A DNA stretch of 10,758 bases from JBOHPP01 sp050731755 (GCA_050731755.1 JBOHPP010000118.1:1-10758); one strand, 5' to 3'; shown: positions 1 through 7,437, counted from the first letter of the stretch. Numbers and translations: made by a program. Notes: generated by a model not told the origin, from the sequence alone.

Positions 1-1013
1 ACGATGTCCATGGGGTAGGTGTCGGTGCCGATGGCCACCGTGACGCCGGCGTCGAGGCAGCGCTGGAAGGAGTGCAGGGTCATCCCCATCTTCGCGTACT
101 TGTAGGGACAGTGCCCCACGGTGGCGCCTCGCTCGGCGAGGAGGCGCACGTCGTCGCCGAAGGGATAGTGCGTCCAGGGATGGGCGGTGGTGAAGACGCC
201 GTGACCGATCAGCGCCCGCTCGTCGAGGAATCCGATGTCAGCCAGGAAGCGGATCGGCGTCTTGCGGTGCTCGTCCATGATGCGCTGGAACTCGATGAGG
301 TTGCCGCCGGCATGCGTGTGGATGGGCACGTCGAGCTCCCGGGCCGCGTCCTTGCCCTCGCGCAGCAGGCGCTCGGTGCACGTCTCGACCTTGGCCGCGT
401 TGAGCATGCCGCGCAGACGGCCCTGGGCCGACCCGTTGTAGCTCTTGACGAACGCGATCGCTTCCTTCAGGCGCTCGCGACCGGCGGCGGGGTCCTCGTC
501 GTAGTACAGCCGCCCCTGCGCGTCCATGAAGGTGTCGCGGTCGCGGAACGGCGGGCTGCCGAAGACGCGCACACCCAGGTCGTCCACCAGCCGCGCGTAG
601 CCCTCCCAGTCCCCGCGCAGACCGCCGACGTCGATGATGGTCGTCGTGCCGTTCCGGACGGCGTGGAGGAACACGAAGGCGCGGATGGCGGCGACGGCGT
701 CGGGCGGCGGCGGCGTCAGCTTCCCCTTGAGGGGTGCCGCGAAGCTCATGTAGTTGGAGGTGCGATAGTCGTTCTTGGCCATGTCGAGCAGCAGGTAATC
801 GCCGCCGTTGCCCGCGGTGTGCACGTGCGTGTTGATGAATCCCGGCGAGACCAGCTTGCCCCGCGCCGACAGGCGGACGTCGGCCGGACCGCGGTAGGGG
901 CCGCCGGCGTGGACGATGCGGTCGCCCTCGAAGACGACGGCGCCCTGCTCGTGCACCTCGTGCGAGCGGCCGTTGAAGGCGACGACCCAACCGCCCTCGA
1001 TGAGGGTTCTCAT
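1..1013 (-). CDS. Amidohydrolase superfamily metal-dependent hydrolase/deaminase (C-terminus beyond window)
   Basis: The minus strand is open from ATG at 1013 to the left edge, giving 337 full codons with no stop. The protein starts MRTLIEGGWVVAFNG, the small beta-sandwich typical of composite-domain amidohydrolases. It then shows PGFINTHVHT (metal ligands H63 and H65), IHTHAGGN (H234), LIGHGVF (H271), GHCPYKY (H301) and IGTDTYPMD (D331). This order is that of the TrzN/AtzA/guanine deaminase/cytosine deaminase-like group, which hydrolyses C-N or C-Cl bonds on heterocycles in the cytoplasm; the substrate cannot be assigned. A GGAGG sits 8 bases before the ATG (1021-1025, minus), supporting this start. 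The gene is divergent from the ABM gene, with 83 bases between them. Family members usually run about 420-480 residues, so roughly the last quarter is outside the window. The fold is secure, the reaction is not. Confidence 0.88.
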   Translation of the reverse strand, partial: MRTLIEGGWVVAFNGRSHEVHEQGAVVFEGDRIVHAGGPYRGPADVRLSARGKLVSPGFINTHVHTAGNGGDYLLLDMAKNDYRTSNYMSFAAPLKGKLTPPPPDAVAAIRAFVFLHAVRNGTTTIIDVGGLRGDWEGYARLVDDLGVRVFGSPPFRDRDTFMDAQGRLYYDEDPAAGRERLKEAIAFVKSYNGSAQGRLRGMLNAAKVETCTERLLREGKDAARELDVPIHTHAGGNLIEFQRIMDEHRKTPIRFLADIGFLDERALIGHGVFTTAHPWTHYPFGDDVRLLAERGATVGHCPYKYAKMGMTLHSFQRCLDAGVTVAIGTDTYPMDI

Positions 1014-1084
1014 GCGTAGGCCTCCTGCACGGAGGGATGCGGTTGTGGCAGGCTTGACGCTACGCTACGCCAACCGCTGGCCCT

Positions 1085-1092
1085 GGAGGTGA
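1085..1092 (+). promoter_or_regulatory. Perfect eight-base Shine-Dalgarno for the ABM gene
   Basis: GGAGGTGA is fully complementary to the 16S anti-SD TCACCTCC and lies 4 bases before ATG 1097. This fixes the start and suggests strong translation. Upstream on the same strand, GGCTTGACG (1051-1059) resembles a -35 box, but I see no convincing -10 at the right distance. Confidence 0.8.
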
Positions 1093-1096
1093 CCGG

Positions 1097-1414
1097 ATGC
1101 TCGCGATACTGGTGAAGGTTCGCATCAAGCCCGAAGGCCGGAAGCGCTTCCTGGAGGCGATCGAGGTGGACGCGCTCGGCTCCGAGCGGGACGAGCCGGG
1201 GTGCTACCGCTTCAACGTGCTGCAGGACGCGGGGGACGCCAACGTCTACTACTTCTACGAGGTCTACGAGGACGAGACGGCGCTGGAGAAGCACCGCACG
1301 ATGCCCCACTACGCCACCTGGCGCGCCGCCGCCGACACGCTGGACGGGCCGACCGAGGCGACGCGCTGCGTGACCGTCTTCCCGGGCGACCGCCGCTACT
1401 GGACGAAGCAGTAG
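1097..1414 (+). CDS. ABM-domain (antibiotic biosynthesis monooxygenase / YgiN-LsrG type) small protein
   Basis: A 105-residue protein made of one dimeric alpha/beta-barrel ABM domain (about residues 2-95). Visible family marks are the first strand LAILVKVRIKPE, then SERDEPGCYRF (E33-P-G-C36), VYYFYEVYEDETALEKH (E55, H66) and MPHYATW. Family members act as cofactor-free quinol monooxygenases, isomerases of reactive carbonyls (LsrG) or heme-degrading enzymes; no residue here decides between these. There is no signal peptide. It is alone on the plus strand between a divergent amidohydrolase and the convergent end of the amidase gene (29 bases away). A role in detoxifying a reactive intermediate of the neighbouring catabolic genes is inference only. 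Confidence 0.87.
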   Translation: MLAILVKVRIKPEGRKRFLEAIEVDALGSERDEPGCYRFNVLQDAGDANVYYFYEVYEDETALEKHRTMPHYATWRAAADTLDGPTEATRCVTVFPGDRRYWTKQ

Positions 1415-1443
1415 GTCGAAGGCGCGCCCGCCGGGCCGCCACC

Positions 1444-2943
1444 TCATCGCGCCGGCGGTGGCGTCGGTCCCAGCACCTTCTCGATCGCCATGCCGATGGC
1501 GAGCAGCCGCGCGTCGCTGCCCCGCGGGCCATCGAGCGAGAGGCCCACGGGCAGTCTGGTGGTCGGCCCCAGTCCGGCGGGAATGGTCAGCCCGGGAATG
1601 CCGGCGTTGCTCCCGGGGTCGGTGTTGCGGATGAACAGGAGGAACGTCGGCACGCTGCTCGCCTCGGGGCCCTGGGCGACGGCGACGTGGGGCGTGGTGG
1701 GGCCGATCAGCGCGTCGATCCCGTGCCGCTGGAACGTGTCGGTGAACAGCTTGAGAAGCGCCGGCCGGGCCTCCTTCATGGCGACCTCGTAGAGGGGCGC
1801 GGCGTCCACGGGATGATCGGGCCCGGGCACCTTGCGGGGCAGGACCAGTCCCTCGTAGGTGCCTTTCACGTCCCGGCTGGCGATCATCCCGGCTATCTGC
1901 TCCACGCTCCGGCCGGTCTGGTACTTCTCGAGATAGGCCTCGAGGTCGTTGTACGCCTCGTAGAGCGCCACCGGGAAGCTGGCCGCGGTGTTCAACTTCC
2001 CCAGATCGGGCATGTCCACGTCCACGATCGTCACGCCGGCTTGCTTGAGCTTTTCGAGCGCGGCGTCGGTGACGGCCCGGGTGTCGGCGTCCAGATCGGT
2101 GAGGAAGTACGCGCGATACACACCGAGCTTGAGCCCCGGCAGCGACGCGGGGGGCGGGACCTGGCCGCCGGTGATGACCGCATCGAGCAAGGCGACGTCG
2201 GACACGGTCCGCGCCATGGGGCCCGCGGTGTCCCGCGAGTGCGAGATCGGCGTCACGCCTTCCTGGCTGTAACGCCCGATGGTTGGCCGCAGCCCGGAGC
2301 CACCGGTCAGCGCTGCTGGGATGCGAACCGAGCCGCCCGTGTCGCTCCCCAACCCGCCTGGCGCCAGCCGTCCGCCGATCGCCGCGCCGGTGCCGCTGGA
2401 GCTGCCGCCGGCGATTCGCGTCCGATCGTAGGGATTGCGCGTGCCGATGGGCTGGGCCGTGAAGAACGCCTCGTTGTAGCCGGAGATGCCAAAGGCCAGC
2501 TCGTGCATGTTCGTCTTTCCGAGGATGATGGCGCCCGCATCCAACAGCTTCTGGACGACCGGCGCGTTCGCCTTCGGGACGAAGCCGCGCAGGCCCGGGG
2601 TCCCGGCCGTGTTCGGCATCCCGGCGATGTGCACGTTGTCCTTCACCACCAGCGGCACGCCGTGCAGCGGGCCTTTGACCTTGCCGGCGGCCAGGTCGGC
2701 ATCCGCCTGGCCGGCCGCGGCCAGCGCGCCGGTGCGGTCGAGCATGATGTACGCGTTGAGATCGGCCCGGGCATCGGCGCGCGCGAGGTACGCCAGCGTC
2801 AGTTCCGTGCTGGTGATCTTCTTGTCGCGGATCAGCCGGGCGGCCCGCGTCACGTCGAGCTGGGTCAGGTCGGGCGGGCGCACGGACGCGGTGACGCATC
2901 CCGCCGCCGCGAGCACGAGCGCGAGGAGTGCCTGAAGGCGCAT
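1444..2943 (-). CDS. Amidase-signature amidase, probable lipoprotein
   Basis: A 499-residue amidase-signature enzyme that hydrolyses a carboxylic amide through a Ser-cisSer-Lys triad. The triad reads K101 (PLVVKDNVHIAG), S181 (AGGSSSGTGAA) and S205 (GSDTGGSVRIPAA). The 24-residue Ser-Ser spacing is exactly that of FAAH (217/241), so the site looks intact, although the usual GGSSGG is GGSSSG here. The N-terminus, MRLQALLALVLAAAGC, has one Arg, a hydrophobic stretch and an AAGC lipobox-like end with C16 as likely lipidated residue. The -3 Ala is a weak lipobox position. A periplasmic, membrane-anchored enzyme is therefore likely, unusual beside apparently cytoplasmic neighbours. The start is fixed by AAGGAGA (2949-2955) five bases from the ATG; this Shine-Dalgarno overlaps the TAA of the preceding gene, suggesting coupled translation. 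It is last in the operon and convergent with the ABM gene. Family membership is firm; the substrate is unknown. Confidence 0.93.
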   Translation of the reverse strand: MRLQALLALVLAAAGCVTASVRPPDLTQLDVTRAARLIRDKKITSTELTLAYLARADARADLNAYIMLDRTGALAAAGQADADLAAGKVKGPLHGVPLVVKDNVHIAGMPNTAGTPGLRGFVPKANAPVVQKLLDAGAIILGKTNMHELAFGISGYNEAFFTAQPIGTRNPYDRTRIAGGSSSGTGAAIGGRLAPGGLGSDTGGSVRIPAALTGGSGLRPTIGRYSQEGVTPISHSRDTAGPMARTVSDVALLDAVITGGQVPPPASLPGLKLGVYRAYFLTDLDADTRAVTDAALEKLKQAGVTIVDVDMPDLGKLNTAASFPVALYEAYNDLEAYLEKYQTGRSVEQIAGMIASRDVKGTYEGLVLPRKVPGPDHPVDAAPLYEVAMKEARPALLKLFTDTFQRHGIDALIGPTTPHVAVAQGPEASSVPTFLLFIRNTDPGSNAGIPGLTIPAGLGPTTRLPVGLSLDGPRGSDARLLAIGMAIEKVLGPTPPPAR

Positions 2944-2953
2944 GGTCGTCTCC

Positions 2954-4105
2954 TTACGGATCTTCGTCGCGCGGCGCCGGGATGGCGCGGGCGGGGAACT
3001 CCCGGTAGGCGTACCGGGCCAGCACGTCCTCCCGCAGCTCGATGCCGAGCCCGGGCGCCGTGGGCAGCGTCAGGGAGCCCTGGTCGACGCGGAAGGGAGT
3101 CACCGCGATCTCCGCTCCGCGCGGCTCGAAGTTCACGAAGTATTCGGTGATCAGGAAGTTGGGGATGGCCGCCGAGACGTGCAGCGTGGCGGCGAGCCCG
3201 ACGGTGGTGCTGTTGTAGTTGTGGGGAGAAACGGCCACGTGGTAGGCCTCGGCCATGGCCGCGATGGCCCGCAACTCCTCGATGCCGCCGACGTTGCAAA
3301 CGTCGGGGTTGACGATGTCGGCGGCGCGACGCTCGAACACTTCGCGGAACTCGAAGCGCGAGTAGAGCTCCTCGCCGGTGACGATCGGGATGCGGATCTC
3401 CCGCCGGCACTCGACCAGGGCGCCGAGGTCCCGGGCCGAGACGGGCTCCTCGTACCAGAACGGGTCGAACGGCTCGAGCTGGCGGGCCACGCGGACGGCG
3501 TGCATCGGCGCCAGCCGCCGGTGGACTTCGATCAGAAGGTCGACCTTGGGACCGACGGCCTCCCGCACGGCGCGCACTCGCTCCACCGCCTCACGCTCGG
3601 CGTCGCGCGAGATGTGGGTGCGCCACGGCCCCGGAAAGGGATCGAACTTGAGCGCGCCGAAGCCCCTGGCCACGGTCTCCTTGGCCTTCGCCGCGTAGGC
3701 CGCCGGGGTGGTCGCGCCCGAGTACCAGCCGTTCGCGTAGACCCGGATCCGCTCGCGACAGGCCCCGCCCAGGAGATCCACGACCGGCACGCCGAGTCGC
3801 TTGCCGGCCAGGTCCCAGAGCGCCTGCTCGATTCCGCTCACGGCGCTCCAGAAGTCCATGGCGCCGCGCTTGGCCGCGAAGTCGTGATACGCCCAGTGCG
3901 TGAAGTGACGGATCTGGCTGGCCTCGCGGCCGACGAGGTAGCGCCCGAGCTGGCGCACGTGGGCGGCGATCGAGTGGTCCCGATCAGCCTGGGTGTAGCA
4001 CTCGCCCCACCCGTGCAGACCGTCCGACGTCTCGACTTTGACGAAGAGCCAGTTTTTGCCGTAGCCGGGATCGACGAGGAACGGCGTGACGGCCGTCACT
4101 TTCAT
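2954..4105 (-). CDS. Enolase-superfamily (mandelate racemase/galactonate dehydratase-like) enzyme B
   Basis: A 383-residue enzyme with the capping domain (about 1-115, GWGECY, ALWDLAGKRLGVPVVDLLGG) followed by the catalytic barrel. Likely Mg ligands are E193 (in LLIEVHRRL), E219 (FWYEEPV) and E245 (VTGEELY), spaced 26 and 26 as in galactonate dehydratase (183/209/235). H195, H295 (VSPHNYNS), E321 (ITEYFV) and K153 (ALKFDP) are also at expected places. The E-x-H at ligand one together with the late His points to the acid-sugar dehydratase-type subgroup: abstraction of a proton alpha to a carboxylate and loss of water. The exact sugar acid is not assignable. It starts 38 bases after enzyme A and ends 10 bases before the amidase. 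No strong Shine-Dalgarno is visible; the ATG lies in the palindrome CATGGG-gg-CCCATG (4103-4116), and GAGGA is 20 bases away, so expression may depend on coupling. Confidence 0.92.
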   Translation of the reverse strand: MKVTAVTPFLVDPGYGKNWLFVKVETSDGLHGWGECYTQADRDHSIAAHVRQLGRYLVGREASQIRHFTHWAYHDFAAKRGAMDFWSAVSGIEQALWDLAGKRLGVPVVDLLGGACRERIRVYANGWYSGATTPAAYAAKAKETVARGFGALKFDPFPGPWRTHISRDAEREAVERVRAVREAVGPKVDLLIEVHRRLAPMHAVRVARQLEPFDPFWYEEPVSARDLGALVECRREIRIPIVTGEELYSRFEFREVFERRAADIVNPDVCNVGGIEELRAIAAMAEAYHVAVSPHNYNSTTVGLAATLHVSAAIPNFLITEYFVNFEPRGAEIAVTPFRVDQGSLTLPTAPGLGIELREDVLARYAYREFPARAIPAPRDEDP

Positions 4106-4143
4106 GGGGGCCCATGCTACCCCATTCCTCGGGCGCGGCGTAC

Positions 4144-5382
4144 TCAGCGCGGGCGCGCGGTCATCTGCGCGGGGTCCATGCCGTAGAAGAGCTGGGCCCC
4201 TCCATCCCCGGGCCGCGGCCAGGGGTGCTCCCGCAGCACGCGCTCGTCGATGTCGGCGCCCCAGCCGGGCGTGTCGGTGAGCGCGATGTGCCCGTCGCGG
4301 ATCACCGGCGGTCGGGTGATCAGCGGACCCTTCCAGGGCACGTCGTCGATGTCGATCTCCATGATGCGCACGTTGGGCAGCACGGCGCAGAGGTGCAGCG
4401 AGTGGAGGTCGGCCAGATGGCTATAGTAGTTGTGCGGGGCGATGTTGATCTCGCACGCTTCGGCCAGCCGCCCGATCTGCACGGCCTGCGAGAAGCCGTT
4501 CCAGGGCACGTCGATGATGGCCACGTCCACCGTGTGGCGCTCGAGAAACGGCCGGTACTGCCGGAGCGTCACCAGGCTTTCGCACGAGGCCAGCCGGGTC
4601 GAGGTCGAGTGCTTGATCTGGAGCAGGGCGTTCGGGTCCCAGGTGTCGTACTCGAGCCACTGGAGGTCGTAGCGCTCCAGCAGCTTGGCGATACGCAGCA
4701 CGCCCTCTGTGCGGAAGTTGTAGTTCAGGTCGAGGCAGAGGCCGACCTTCGGGCCGACCGCCTCGCGGAACGTGCCGATCAGGCGGTCGATGGATTCCAA
4801 GATTTCCACCGTGGGCGCACCGTCGGTCGTGTTGATGCCGCTGGCGAATCCGGGGAAGTACACCGTGGCCGGCTCGCCGGGGATGACCATGTTGGTCTTG
4901 AGGGCGGTGAAGCCGCGCGCCACCACCTCCCGCCCCAGCGCGGCGATGTCCTCGTAGGTCCGGAGCGGCGGCGTCCCGAGCACGGTCCCCATGCGGGCCC
5001 GCGTCGTCCCGCAGTGCGACCAGTAGAGCCGCACCCGATCGCGCAGCGGGCCGCCGAACAGCTCGTAGACCGGCACGCCGAGCGCCTTGGCCTTGATGTC
5101 CCACAGCGCCAGCTCGATGCCGGCGATGGCCTTGTGGGACACGCCGCCGAGGTTCTGGCGCACGCGGCGCAGCATGTCCCAGTACAGGCGCTCGACCGGC
5201 CGCGGGTCCTGCCCGACCAGGAGGTCGGTGAGGTCGCGCACGCAGCCGGCGATGCCGTGCGGGCTCCGATTGTCGCTGCACTCGCCCCAGCCGACGAGGC
5301 CATCGTCGGTCTCGACGCGCACGAACGTCCACGGCCGCCAGCCACCGTCGCAATGCAGCGCCTCCACGCGGGCGATCTTCAT
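4144..5382 (-). CDS. Enolase-superfamily (mandelate racemase/muconate lactonizing-like) enzyme A
   Basis: A 412-residue enolase-superfamily enzyme, clearly different from its neighbour B. N-terminal cap features are GWGECSDNRSPHG and LALWDIKAKALGVPVYELFGG. Barrel ligands are D218 (LCLDLNYNF), E244 (QWLEYDTW) and E268 (LASCESL), followed by H317 (IAPHNYYS), E342 (IMEIDID) and K162 (ALKTN). Ligand one is D-x-N rather than E-x-H as in enzyme B, and E219's EEP motif is replaced by LEYD, so the acid/base set differs and a different substrate or step is likely. There is an insertion of about 20 residues after K162 (PGEPATVYFPGF region). The start is supported by AGGAGGAG (5387-5394) four bases before the ATG. 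The gap to the PIG-L gene is 51 bases. Dehydratase chemistry on a sugar acid or related carboxylate is inference from family; racemase or lactonizing activity is possible. Confidence 0.9.
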   Translation of the reverse strand: MKIARVEALHCDGGWRPWTFVRVETDDGLVGWGECSDNRSPHGIAGCVRDLTDLLVGQDPRPVERLYWDMLRRVRQNLGGVSHKAIAGIELALWDIKAKALGVPVYELFGGPLRDRVRLYWSHCGTTRARMGTVLGTPPLRTYEDIAALGREVVARGFTALKTNMVIPGEPATVYFPGFASGINTTDGAPTVEILESIDRLIGTFREAVGPKVGLCLDLNYNFRTEGVLRIAKLLERYDLQWLEYDTWDPNALLQIKHSTSTRLASCESLVTLRQYRPFLERHTVDVAIIDVPWNGFSQAVQIGRLAEACEINIAPHNYYSHLADLHSLHLCAVLPNVRIMEIDIDDVPWKGPLITRPPVIRDGHIALTDTPGWGADIDERVLREHPWPRPGDGGAQLFYGMDPAQMTARPR

Positions 5383-5433
5383 GACGCTCCTCCTGCTGTC
5401 CGTCCGGAGCGAGCCGGTGGCCGCGGACAGCCG

Positions 5434-6264
5434 CTATCGCCGGGCGATCAGGCGCCGGAACACGGCGCCGTAAAGGAAGCCAGGGCGCGCCTCGGTCAGG
5501 CCACCCACGGCTTGAGCCGGGCTCGCGGCCCCCGCTACAACGACGCCAGGGCGCGCCTCGGTCAGGCCACCCACGGCTTGAGCCGGGCTCGCGGCCAGCT
5601 CAGCCGCGTGCTGCTTCAGCCGCTGGCCGATCGTCTCGCCGGCCGGCACGTTGAAGCCGGGCATCTGGCTCTCGTGGCGAATCAGCGCCGCGATCTGCCG
5701 GTCGATGGAGTCGGTGACGTCCACGATGACGTTCGGCTCATCCATGCCCCAGTACCAGAGCTCCCGTACCTTGTGCGGCTGCAGACCGTCCCGCGTGATC
5801 TGCTCGGGGAAGTGCAGGTGGTCCCGGGCGTACGGATAGACGGCGTCCGTCGTCACGATGCCCGCCTTGCGGTGATCACGATGCTGGAAGCCCTTGATGC
5901 GGTAGGGGTCGTGGACGAAGACGGTGTGCGGCCGGTACTGCCGGATCGCGCGCACGACGTCACCCAAGAACGCGCGGCTGTCTACGAGCTCGCCATCGGG
6001 GTAGCCGAGCATGACGACGTGCTTCACGCCCATGAAGTCCGCGGCGGCGCGTTGCTCGTCCGCGCGCTTCCTGGCCAGCTCGCGCGGCGTCACCGACCGG
6101 TCGGCGGTGCCGGCCTGGCCGTTGGTGCAGAGCACGTAGGTGACCTCGCAGCCCCCGGCCACCCACTTGGCCACGACGCCGCCCGAGCTGATCTCGGCAT
6201 CGTCGGGGTGGGCGAAGATCACCATCGCCTTGTCGGGCACGTCCGTCACGAGCTCGAGCTTCAC
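5434..6264 (-). CDS. PIG-L/LmbE family zinc deacetylase with internal repeat
   Basis: A 276-residue PIG-L/LmbE protein. The AHPDDAE motif gives H19, D21 and D22; GFQHRDHRKAG gives H131 (H128-R-D-H131). By analogy with MshB, H19, D22 and H131 bind zinc and D21 is the general base. CTNGQAGTADRSVTPRELA is the usual second family block. Members remove N-acetyl groups from amino sugars or related amides. I chose GTG at 6264 because it overlaps the preceding stop as GTGA (translational coupling) and because VKLELVTDVPDKAMVIFAHPDD is the usual family opening; ATG at 6225 would cut into it. The C-terminal end carries two identical 17-residue segments ending GGLTEARPG (DNA repeat 5479-5596), placed just before FLYGAVFRRL, which looks like the normal family end. 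The protein is therefore some 35-40 residues longer than I would expect. Confidence 0.92.
   Translation of the reverse strand: MKLELVTDVPDKAMVIFAHPDDAEISSGGVVAKWVAGGCEVTYVLCTNGQAGTADRSVTPRELARKRADEQRAAADFMGVKHVVMLGYPDGELVDSRAFLGDVVRAIRQYRPHTVFVHDPYRIKGFQHRDHRKAGIVTTDAVYPYARDHLHFPEQITRDGLQPHKVRELWYWGMDEPNVIVDVTDSIDRQIAALIRHESQMPGFNVPAGETIGQRLKQHAAELAASPAQAVGGLTEARPGVVVAGAASPAQAVGGLTEARPGFLYGAVFRRLIARR
5479..5596. repeat. Perfect 52-bp direct repeat inside the PIG-L gene
   Basis: Positions 5479-5530 and 5545-5596 are identical over 52 bases, separated by 14 bases (period 66, exactly 22 codons). Both copies encode AASPAQAVGGLTEARPG in the PIG-L frame, joined by VVVAG. Each copy contains the palindrome GGCGCGCC and the near-palindrome GAGCCGGGCTC. 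Identity extends to every synonymous site, so the duplication is recent or the sequence belongs to a repeat family. No further copy is seen in this window. Confidence 0.95.
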
Positions 6265-7436
6265 CGTGACGGGCGATGCCCCCACAGGCGCTGGCTGGCC
6301 ACGGCTGCCCCTTCCTTCAGCGAGCGCAGCTTGGCCCAGACCACGCTTTCGGCGCACATCTCTGAGCCGGCGAACGTCCCGAAGCCACAATCGGTCGAGG
6401 CCATGACGCGAGTGCGATCGCCGATCGCCTCGGCGGCCTGGTCGATGCGGTCGGCCACGACCTCGGGATGCTCCACGTAGTTGGTGGTGGTGTCGATGAC
6501 ACCGGGGAGGAAGAGCATCGAGTCCGGCAGCCGATGGCGCGCGATGACCTTGTACTCGTGCTGGTGGCGCGGATTGGCGAGGGGGAGCGCGAGCGCGCCC
6601 ACCCTGGCGCGCAGGATGATGGGCAGGATCGCCTCCAGGGGGATGTCGTGGACGTGCGGCCCATCGTAATTGCCCCAGCAGACGTGCAGGCGAATGCGAT
6701 CGGCGGGAATCGCCGCGGTCGCCCGATTGATGGCCTCGACGTGGAGCTCCAGGGCCCGCTGGAAGCGGTCCAGGGACTCGTGCTGGAAGAAGCGGGTGCG
6801 CTCCATGGCCAGGTCGGGGCAGTCGAGTTGCAGCACGAGGCCCCGCGCGTGGATCAGCTCGTACTCCTTCCGCATCTCGCCGGCCAGGGCCATGACGTAG
6901 CGCTCGTGCGAGTCGTAGTGGGCGTTCAGGAGGATGGTCGCGATCGTGCCGGGGGAGGCGGCCGTCATGAACCGCTCGACGAACTGCTGGGGGGCGGCCT
7001 CGGCGCAGCGCAGGAAGAGATCGCATTCCCGTGCGGCCTCGGTCAGGTCTTCATAGCGGACCTCGGCGACGGCCTGCGGGGCGTTGACGATCCGCGCGGC
7101 CGCCCGGCGGCGGAGCTCCAGCATCGCCGCGTAGTCAGGAAACTCGGCGATGTCCCGGGCGGGCAGGCGCTTGCTCTCGCCGCCGAAACCCCGCATCCGC
7201 CGGGCGACATAGGTCGAGAACCCGGCGCGCGGCTGCTCGCCGTCGTTGCCGACGTCGATGCCGACCTCGAGCTGCCGGGCGACCACGGTCCGCACGGCCG
7301 TCTCCACCTGGCGCTCCAGCTCGCGCTCGTCGACCGGCTCACCCCGGTCCTGCTTGACGAGCAGGTCGCGCAAGGCCGGGTTGCGCGGGATGCTGCCGAC
7401 GTGGGTGATCAGGATGCGGTCATCGCTCGTGCGCAT
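6261..7436 (-). CDS. MetE C-terminal-domain-like zinc methyltransferase (UroD/MetE superfamily)
   Basis: A 391-residue single barrel related to the catalytic C-terminal half of cobalamin-independent methionine synthase; the N-terminal half of true MetE (about 750 residues) is absent. Visible landmarks are ITHVGSIPRN at the start, GIDVGNDGEQPR, LVLQLDCPDLAMER, RLHVCWGNYDGPH (zinc ligands H251 and C253), PGVIDTTTNYVEHPEVVADRI and STDCGFGTF (C350). The Glu ligand of MetE is not clearly identifiable; E294 in RHQHEY is a candidate. The chemistry expected is thiol activation by zinc and methyl transfer, but many such stand-alone paralogs sit in catabolic clusters and are not methionine synthases, so metE is not used as a symbol. 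The gene starts 22 bases after the dioxygenase stop without a Shine-Dalgarno, and ends by a 4-base overlap with the PIG-L start. The start at 7436 keeps the conserved opening; there is no in-frame alternative upstream. Confidence 0.9.
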   Translation of the reverse strand: MRTSDDRILITHVGSIPRNPALRDLLVKQDRGEPVDERELERQVETAVRTVVARQLEVGIDVGNDGEQPRAGFSTYVARRMRGFGGESKRLPARDIAEFPDYAAMLELRRRAAARIVNAPQAVAEVRYEDLTEAARECDLFLRCAEAAPQQFVERFMTAASPGTIATILLNAHYDSHERYVMALAGEMRKEYELIHARGLVLQLDCPDLAMERTRFFQHESLDRFQRALELHVEAINRATAAIPADRIRLHVCWGNYDGPHVHDIPLEAILPIILRARVGALALPLANPRHQHEYKVIARHRLPDSMLFLPGVIDTTTNYVEHPEVVADRIDQAAEAIGDRTRVMASTDCGFGTFAGSEMCAESVVWAKLRSLKEGAAVASQRLWGHRPSR

Positions 7437-7437
7437 G

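Noticed and set aside
72..1019. A 315-codon plus-strand frame opposite the left amidohydrolase
   Set aside because: The minus strand carries all amidohydrolase motifs in one uninterrupted frame; the plus frame is its shadow.
1437..1463. A CGCCACC/GGTGGCG stem between and within the convergent ABM and amidase ends, considered as a bidirectional terminator
   Set aside because: It has a 13-base loop, no T-run on either side and half of it is coding; weak in GC-rich DNA.
1010..2899. A 629-codon minus-strand frame overlapping the amidase
   Set aside because: It is a frame-shifted reading of the amidase, Arg/Gly/Ala-rich and without family motifs.
1201..3150. A 649-codon plus-strand open frame across the ABM, amidase and enolase genes
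   Set aside because: It is an antisense shadow of the amidase (Lys-Ser-Ser triad intact) and out of frame within the ABM gene, and no motif is visible.
2942..4186. A 414-codon plus-strand frame opposite the enolase-type enzyme B
   Set aside because: It is an antisense shadow of a gene with a complete set of metal ligands.
5479..5596. CRISPR array
   Set aside because: There are only two 52-bp copies with a 14-base spacer, inside a coding frame, and no cas genes nearby.
4114..6480. A 788-codon plus-strand open frame opposite the enolase, PIG-L and MetE-like genes
   Set aside because: It is opposite three genes with intact catalytic motifs, has no recognisable domain, and is rich in Arg/Gly/Ala/His/Val as expected for antisense of GC-rich codons.
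6265..7026. An upstream extension of the PIG-L frame to ATG 7026 (530 codons in total)
   Set aside because: The added part lies in another frame of the MetE-like gene, is low-complexity Arg/Pro/Ala and has no domain; GTG 6264 gives the normal family start.
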